A stretch of 64,000 nt of DNA from Prinia subflava. Lineage: Eukaryota > Chordata > Aves > Passeriformes > Cisticolidae. The position numbers were made by a program, and so were the translations under genes. Shown here piece after piece: positions 56,801 through 64,000 of this stretch. The stretch's first letter is position 1, and each line of letters opens with the position of its first letter. Location: the NCBI RefSeq assembly GCF_021018805.1, contig NC_086247.1, forward strand, positions 95,125,338 through 95,189,337, given 5' to 3'. The notes beneath the pieces are model-generated. The model did no database searches and was not told the origin of the DNA. It was given only the letters and a program-made list of their open reading frames with translations.

Positions 56801-59800
56801 CATAAGCCTCCAGACAACCAGAATACTGGATGATTAAACATTAATCTGAATGAACTTTCAGAGTGACTTTGTTAAACTATTTTAAAAATCTGTGTACTGA
56901 CACTTGGAATTAAAGGAGATGCCATTTTTTTTCAAAATAAAATACAGTTTACTGTTGAAATTTTAGTTCTGAATCAAAGAGCCAATACAAGATCTTACCT
57001 TGGTTTAATGATCCATTTCAAGAATCTGAAACTAGTGATTTTGGATTATTTTTTTTTTTTTTTGAGAACAACAGTGTAAATAAACCCCCCAGAAATCATT
57101 CTGACATTATTTTTCTCTCACTGTCCTTGATTTTCAGCCAAATAGATTAGGAGAATCCTTCAGACCACAAAGCCTGTATTGAAGCAAATATAATACTTCG
57201 AGATGAGATGTTAAATTTACACAATGAAATGTATTTAAGAAGCAATTTTTCCCAAAGCAGGGCAGGCTCAGACTTAACACTATTGGATTCATTTTCAATT
57301 TGTTTGGCTGCCCAACCACATCTTTATTCAGTAAGTATAGTTTCATCTCAGAGCCTTGGGTGCTTATGTTTGGTTTGAGAGAAAAAATATAATTTCCAAA
57401 TGGCTTCCAGTTTATGCTCTGTATTTCTTCCCATTTATAAAATGTTTTCTGCCTTGGTGTTTTGAGTGGCCAAAACACTAGCAAATGTCTTTTCAGCCTG
57501 AGCATGGCTGCTGAGATTTGCTATACCAACATGGAGGCAGACATACGTTGATTTTTACCTCCAAACCCTTTGTAGATAAGCAATTTCTGAGCACATGGTG
57601 TGGCCTGTAGTCAGTGCCAGCCCCTGGGTTTGGCAGCTTGGTCAGATCTCTACACAGGGACAGTTTTCAGTGTAAGTTTGCATCTGACCTGGGAAAAGTT
57701 GAAATCTAAGTACACATGTTGTTGTCATGAGGCTCCGGTTTCGCTAAGTGTTAATATGCATACCTGGTCTAATTCGCAAATCAGAGCCAAGTAGCTAAGA
57801 GTTTTTTGCTTGGCAGAGTTACTCTCCCACCCACTAACCCCATGACTTTGGCAATAAACAGACCCAGAAGAACACAAACGTCTTTGTACATAACAAGCTT
57901 TCTGTTTCAGGGTAGATTTGCATATACTACCTTAAAATTTAGTTTCGCTATAACTGGAAGGTGGCTTGTATGCTGTTTGTTATGACTGTGTTCTTGCAAC
58001 TTGATGCAAGAGATTACAGAGATACAAATTCAGTGCTGTGACTCTCAGCAAAACTACAAAAATACAACCTTATGTCTAACAGAAGAGGAAATAGCAGAGT
58101 TGTAACTCACAGAAATATTATTTCCACACAAAAAGGCTGTGGAGAGTTCACAAGCCATCACCACAGCAGCTATCACCACAGCACCTCTATTAGATCTTCT
58201 GTGATTTTCTTGATGTAACTTAACTCTTGTGATTTTCAAACCTGAGTAATTTCCCCTGAAATAATTGGAAAAGTTGGCATTAATAAAAAGTACATCCTGC
58301 TTGCAACATTCTATAATTTATATAAATAGTTCACAGAAAACTCTAAATTCTCCTTTTCATACCTTCTTGTACAGAAGAAGATAAGTACACAGAAAATATT
58401 ATATTTATGTAATATATATCCATGGCCATGTTTATGTAATGTATACACATGGCTACTCTTCTAGTAGATCATTAATATTTTGCACATGCACATGACCACT
58501 TTAGTCACAAATAACTTGAGAGGAAACCTACTGCATCTGCTGTCGTTGATACAATTACATTATCCTTCCCTTCTGCATTGTTACCTGCAGTATCATTTCT
58601 TAGCTCTGAGAACCTTGTTCTGATCAGCTGCCCCAAATGGAATTGGTTGCAGTCATGTAAATAGAAGTTCAGCTTAATTATTTTCCCATTTGAAAAATAA
58701 CTTTTACCTGAAGCAAGCAATGCTTCATTTCCCTTTCTTGTTTTCCCACCATCCCCTTGCCTCCTTTCAGCCACAAAAATAATTTTCTCCATGACATATA
58801 CCAAAATTTTGCTTTCTGCCTCTCTCTCCCTTCAAAAACACACTCAGCAGCACTTTGTGACAATCAATCAAAAGTATTGCAATAATAGTATTCAACAGAG
58901 TCTTCACAGACATATTCACTTACCCATCTCTGGGATTTCTGTCTGCTATGAGAGCTGAAGAGTGGGAGTCAGGCTTCCAGGAGTTTCCTTTTATTCCTGC
59001 CACCATCTCCAAGGAGCAAGTTTCTATAACCATCTCCACAGTCTGCACACACCCCAGGCAGCCAAAGTTCATGGTCATCATCACCTTTCTTTCCCTTTTT
59101 GTGACACCTTCTTTTAGGTAGACTCCTCTTTTTAACACACAGAGTTCACCTCCTGTCTGATGCCATGTTTTAGGCATATCCTCTGCAAAAGCTTCCAATT
59201 CTCCACTTAGTCCCTTCCAGACAGATGGGGACAGCTTTTTGTACCAGTTTGCAGCTAAAACAACTTGGCTGACTGGGACACAAGGCTGAAATTATAAATT
59301 TACAGCTTTAGTACAGGTTCTTTCTGCCTTTGGCTATATACTGTTTCTTTGGTCACTGGTGAAGAAATTTAACAGCTTCCCCATCTGTAAAACACATGTA
59401 CTAATATATGCATAAACTCTTATTCCTAATATTACTTACCCCAAAAGAGTTCTGAGAAGCTGAATTTTGAATTTTGAAGAGTGCTTATTGACACTCAGCT
59501 GAAGCATCTTATTGACCTGTAAAATCCCTTCTGGATTAGATAACACAAATCCTAAACCAAATTCATCACAGCAGTACCACTGAGATACTAAAATAATTGA
59601 AACAAAACAACAACAATACAATTCTAAGACTTATTCTGTTGTAAGTCTAAAGGAAAAGGTATATCTTTTCCCCCTTCACAGCTCTGGGATAACATTCCAG
59701 CTTTTCTCAGATTTCAGATTTTAAAACCCCCTAAAGTATAGCACTTAAATCTGCTTTTTTTGCTTTACAGAAGTAGGTCTTGGTGAGCAGTGCAAGCAAA

Positions 59801-61821
59801 TGGCTTTATGCTTATTGCTTTTCAAAAACTTTAAACACTTTTAAGAAATTTTAAACTAATTGAAGAAGTGAAACAAAGGTGTGCTGTGTCTTTCACTTTT
59901 GCCATGTCACCGCCACTGAAGCAGCCATATCTGTGGAACAGAAGCAATCACAACACTACTGGGATGGATTGGAAAGAAATGGGTAAACACATCTGCAAAG
60001 CATTTAATCATACTCCTCTGATATTGTTGGGACTTCAGACAGTGATTTCATTTGAAGCAGGACCAGGTCCAAGTAGAAAATGAAATTTTTTAACTGGAAG
60101 ACTGGATGAGGCTGCACCCACACACCTGTATAAAGAGAGCTCCTTACAGAATGCGATATAAATGTGTTTTTAATTGCAGTAGAAAGCCTTGATTGTAAAC
60201 CAAACTCAACTGTATTTACTCCAAGCAAGCCCAGGAGGAAGAGTAAGAAGGAATGGTTGCTATCCCACTCTTCTACAGGCATGGACATGAAACAAAGCTG
60301 CTAATTTACCTTTCATGGCCCACTTCTAGAGGCGAGGGTCTTCAGCAGGATTGGAATGGTGCCTGTACCCTCTCTACTGCAGCTATTGGTGCTGTGTGAG
60401 TCGGGAATGGCACACATGACACCGCCTTCAAGGAACAGGAGCATAAAGCAGCACCAAAGCAGCAGCACTGAGACAAAAAGGCTGGAGCCAGAGACCCAGT
60501 TTCTAACATCAGTTCTGCCAAGACTGCACCATTTTGATCCTGTCTAAACCAGTTAACTGCTCCATGCAACCTTTTCCCCATCTGTTTAGAAAACTGGAAT
60601 TGTATTATTTTTAATGGTTAAGTGGCATGGACCCCATAAATAACATTCTGCTATTGATCTTCAATATTACTCTTCACTATCATCAGTGAAGTAAAGAAGC
60701 TGCAACCTAGTGGAACTGGGGAGTGGGGGAGATGGAATACTGTTTAATATTTTGGAATTATTAAAAGTGGAATTATACCTGTCCAGTCATGCTCACTCTT
60801 CACTTCTGAGGATGCACAACTAATCTCCAGTGCAAGCTGAAAGGTAACCTCTGAAGATAATAATACCACATCAGTTTGTGAATAGAAGTGAGATCCTAAT
60901 CTCCATAGCCCTGTCAAATTACTTATTAGGAATTGGAGGGGGGGAAAGAAAGAAATACATACCTCTGTGTATTTTAAGACAGCTTATTTTGAGGAAATAC
61001 AAGCCATACAGAGATGGGACAAATCCATGCTAAATAAATAAACAGCACAGAAAAGTAACTGTGCAAAGATCTCATGGAAACATGTTCCAGACTATCTGTG
61101 CTGTCAAGCAGCAAAAAAAAGAAAACAAAAAGGTCTTGCTGTATGAGAAAGACAAGTGGTTTCAAATAGTTCTTTAACATTGATACAAACAAGGTCAGAT
61201 ATTCTGACACCTGTCTCACTTCCAGACTTCAGTGAGAGAGCAGAGAGGATGGATTCACAGAGAGCATGTAAGAAGCAGTGCCCAAATGGAGCTGAGGACA
61301 TGAGCAAGGTCCTGTTTGTTTCCTTTCATAGTGCAAGATGAACAGAATATGAAATGCAATTAGAAGGCAATGTACTTAAATTGCCAATTAGTTCTGCACT
61401 GCTACCTTGAAAACCAAATACTTCAAGGGCAACAAATTGTTCCCTTGAAACTTGATAGATTTTGTAAGCAATAATTAGTAAAAAGTGTGAAATGCACATA
61501 CATGTACAGAGAGAATCTCCCTAATAGCTATAGACAATACAGGCAGAACTATGTCCTGCTTTCTCTGAGACAGAGTTGGCTCATTGCACAGACAAGGGGC
61601 TGGCTGGGACTGACAGTTTTTATCAAGTTTGACCTAACAACTTCTTGATCGACTAACTGAGAAAAGAAACTAATTAATAAACACATAATCTTTGCTTCAG
61701 TATTAAGAGGCAAAAATCATGACAGATGCCAGAATTAGCCAGAATTTTCCGCACGAGGAAGGGAGGGAAATGTTTTTAAAATACACCAGAATTTAAAATT
61801 TGTGAATGCCTTAATCCAAAT

Positions 61822-61846
61822 AAAACAAAACAAAACAAAACAAAAT
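61822..61846. repeat. (AAAAC)n short microsatellite
   Basis: About five copies of AAAAC, the last one degraded to AAAAT. It lies just outside the CpG island and has no visible parent element. Confidence 0.9.
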
Positions 61847-62059
61847 AAATATGTTAAGATTGACAAAAATCTGGAGTCGGGTACTAGCTACAGAGGCATT
61901 TTGAAAAAAGCTGGCAGGAGATAAAAGAGACACCTCAGGAAATGCATTTCCATCCTTACAAATAGGTTGTAACTTGGTACCGATGGGGGTTGTGGGGGGA
62001 AGAGGGAGGAGTCGGGGTAGAGCATCCTTGTACTAAAACCAAAAAAGTTACGAGTGTAG

Positions 62060-63400
62060 TATGCTTTTTGTTTGCCTGGTGGAGCGGTATCCTGCGGCGG
62101 TGTACGTGCGGTGTAGGCACGGGCAGAGCCTGAGCACTCACACCGGCATCCAAAGGCTTGACATTCCCCCAAGCGCCCGCTCGCAGATCGGAGACATCAG
62201 GCAGGGTAATGATGTCTCTGCCCGACCGTCTGTGAACGCCGCTCCCCGCTCTGACCCTGAGGGGTGCTGGCAGCCCCGGCATAGGCGAACCCCGCCAGCG
62301 CTAGGACACGGGCTGAGCCAAGCCGCGCTCCCTGCGCACCGCGGGCTGCCGGCACCGCTCCCGCCTCCCCGTCTCCCGCCTTCTGGGACAGAAACTCGGG
62401 GAAAGGGCTCTCCCCGCCTTGGGAAGCGCCAGGCACGACCTACAGGCTCTCTGACAGCGCTCACCTGCCGGCTGCACGGAGCCACGCCGCGGGCTCGGAG
62501 CGGAGCGGGAAACTCAGCCGGGACCGCAGCGCAGCCAGCACAGGTCCGCGCCCGGGAGAGCGCGTTCGCCGCGGGGGGCTCGGGCTGGCTGCGATGGCAG
62601 CTCACGCCAGCTGCTCGGACAGCAGGGCCCGCTGCCCCGGTGAGGGGAGGGGGCTGCTGGTTAAAGACGTGAATGAAAGACAACGCCGCCGCCCGGCCAG
62701 AACGGTGCCCCGCTGAGGCTCCCCGGGCGGCCGGGGCAGCGCTGCCCGGGCGGCGGGCGGGGGCGGGGGGCCGTGCCCGGGGGGCCGTGCCCGGGGGCAG
62801 GCGAGGGGCCGTGCCCCGGCGGCAGGCGGCGCTCCGGGGCTGCGGCGGCGGCGAGCGGGGCCGCGCCAGCCGGAGCGAGCAGGGAGCCGGGAGCGGGGCG
62901 AGGCGATGGAGCGGGGAGGGCACCATTCCCGGTCCCGGCGGGGAGGAGGCAGTGCCTGAGGTGAGAGGGGCTGCGGACGGCCGGGCCGGGGGCAGCTGCT
63001 GGGCGAGGGAATGGCGCCGGGTAGCGGCAACTTCGCCGCTGGCCGGCGGCACCGTGCGCGAAGTTGTCGGGTGCCGTCCCCGCCCGGGCCGTGCCCGGAG
63101 CGAAGGGCGCTGCCAGAGCCGGGGCGAAGCGCGGCCACCCCGCCCCGTCCGTGCCGCCTGCCCCGGCGGGGGCTCGGCCCTGCTCGGCAGCGCTGCCGCG
63201 GCAGAAGGTGACGGGGCCGGGCGCGGAGCGGCGCCGGGAGCTGTGCCCGGACTGTCCCGGGCGCTGCTGTGTTCGCTTGCCTGCTTGGGGGTTTGGGTGT
63301 TGTTTCGCTTTCTTGCAGAAACGGGGTGTGCGGAGCTGCCGCTGGAATGTCGCGGTGGTGTGCCCGTGCGTGGAGCTGCACAGGGGCCCCAGATCCTGTA
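62060..63400. promoter_or_regulatory. CpG island: probable promoter and first exon of an unassigned gene
   Basis: Within an AT-rich region, about 1.3 kb is very GC-rich and dense in CpG, with G-rich GC-box (Sp1-like) runs around 62750-62820 and a thrice-repeated GGCCGTGCCC block there. This is the usual look of a vertebrate housekeeping or developmental promoter. Possible splice donors occur on both strands: plus CCTGAG|GTGAGAG at about 62962 and minus CCGGT|GTGAGT at 62142. A plus acceptor-like TTTCGCTTTCTTGCAG lies near 63319. Long open frames here (for example minus 63052-62138, 304 codons) are poor in recognisable domains and rich in Ala, Pro, Arg and Gly, as expected of any CpG island. 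By human gene order KCNG2 is a candidate neighbour on plus, but none of its protein is visible. Confidence 0.8.
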
Positions 63401-64000
63401 GTTTTTGCTTAGGTAGAGCTCCCGCTGGTTTTCCGGGTCTTTCTCAAGCTTTACACAAAATTAAGTCTACAACATCTCCTAAATAATATGCTTAGCTAAC
63501 ACGATTATGAGTTTCAGTTTGCATCCTCGGCAAAATTTGCTCTGAATAGGCACGGCAGTCATACTTAATGTTTGCTAAATGCATTACTATCAATTTGAGT
63601 GCATATTATTAGTATGGTCAGACCATAAATTCTGAAGGAATATGAAGGGGCTGTCTTGATTACGATCAACACCATGTGGTTTGAATATTCCAGCTTTGGC
63701 ACTGACCCTGAAAATAGTGGTTAAGGTTTGTTCCAAAGAGGAAGGTGCCTGACCATAAGACCCTTGACGAGCCTGATCACTTCTAGATCACTTTCTGAAA
63801 AGGCAGATCTCTCCTTTCTTTGAAATACTTGTGCAACAGATACTTCTGCAAGAACTTTTTACTGCATCTTTCTCCCCAGGGTAAAATTGGATGGGTCCAT
63901 AAAAGGTGGCAAATCTCCACCTAAGGGCAGTTTTTAATTCCGACTGAAGCACCAAAGTTACTTGAGAAGAAAAGCTGTCTTTTGAGTCTGCTTATCCCTC
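63401..64000. other. Sequence beyond the CpG island; probably intron or intergenic
   Basis: The composition drops back to AT-rich. No exon, repeat or RNA gene was recognised. If the CpG island starts a plus-strand gene, this is the start of its first long intron. Confidence 0.45.

Larger units (their letters stand above)
48091..62059. other. Long AT-rich stretch up to the CpG island; no gene recognised
   Basis: About 14 kb without a recognisable exon, CR1, LTR or RNA gene. It contains a T-to-G homopolymer transition (48871-48894), short inverted repeats at 48687-48708 and 50874-50899, T-runs at about 52335 and 57049, and an AAAAC microsatellite at 61822. On the minus strand, well-formed splice-donor motifs occur at 58922-58923 (GATGG|GTAAGTG) and 58706-58707 (TTCAG|GTAAAAG), which may be chance. 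The 123-codon open frame at 57505-57134 (-) matches nothing I know. If the CpG island starts a minus-strand transcript, part of this would be its introns. Confidence 0.45.

Noticed and set aside
57134..57505. 123-codon minus-strand open frame
   Set aside because: No family resemblance and no exon signals in an otherwise non-coding region.
62138..63401. Long open frames on both strands in the CpG island
   Set aside because: Overlapping frames on opposite strands, rich in Ala, Pro, Arg and Gly with no domain, are the usual result of high GC content.

Overview
The window looks like nuclear DNA of a bird. It is AT-rich and gene-sparse, and it contains CR1 LINE fragments whose 3' ends carry the avian ATTCTATGA-type terminus. 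It also carries several long terminal repeats of endogenous-retrovirus type that begin and end TG...CA. There is no bacterial or phage-like gene organisation, no operon and no CRISPR array. I cannot fix the species; the LTR families are of a kind common in neoavian birds.

Only one protein-coding exon can be named. Positions 29049-29190 (+) are the last coding exon of CTDP1 (FCP1, the phosphatase that removes phosphates from the RNA polymerase II C-terminal domain). Its 3' UTR runs to an AATAAA at 30061. The first 29 kb are read as the large last intron of CTDP1. That stretch holds an old, internally deleted CR1 (about 8965-10070, -) and a decayed solo LTR (about 19543-20070, -), and no other exon that I recognise.

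From about 30 kb to 62 kb the sequence is intergenic or intronic and rich in repeats. It has a CR1 3' end at 32011-32160 (-) and a second CR1 piece at 33168-33335 (-). The second piece is partly duplicated 660 bp downstream, with a solo LTR (33470-33933) between the copies. A 2.5-kb 12-bp minisatellite (36855-39346) follows. It is open in all six reading frames and so produces several spurious giant ORFs. Next come a CR1 (39626-40094, +), a longer CR1 (41755-42465, +), TTTA and TTTTA microsatellites (44.7 and 45.0 kb) and a solo LTR (47693-48090, -).

From about 62.06 to 63.4 kb there is a strong CpG island, probably the promoter and first non-coding or partly coding exon of the next gene. Human order at 18q23 has KCNG2 following CTDP1 on the same strand, so KCNG2 is a synteny-based candidate, but no KCNG2 protein sequence is visible and good splice donors exist on both strands.

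I found no undescribed enzymatic or defence system. The best items for a second look are the six-frame-open minisatellite with its higher-order structure, the LTR at the exact junction of a duplicated segment, and the unassigned CpG-island promoter.
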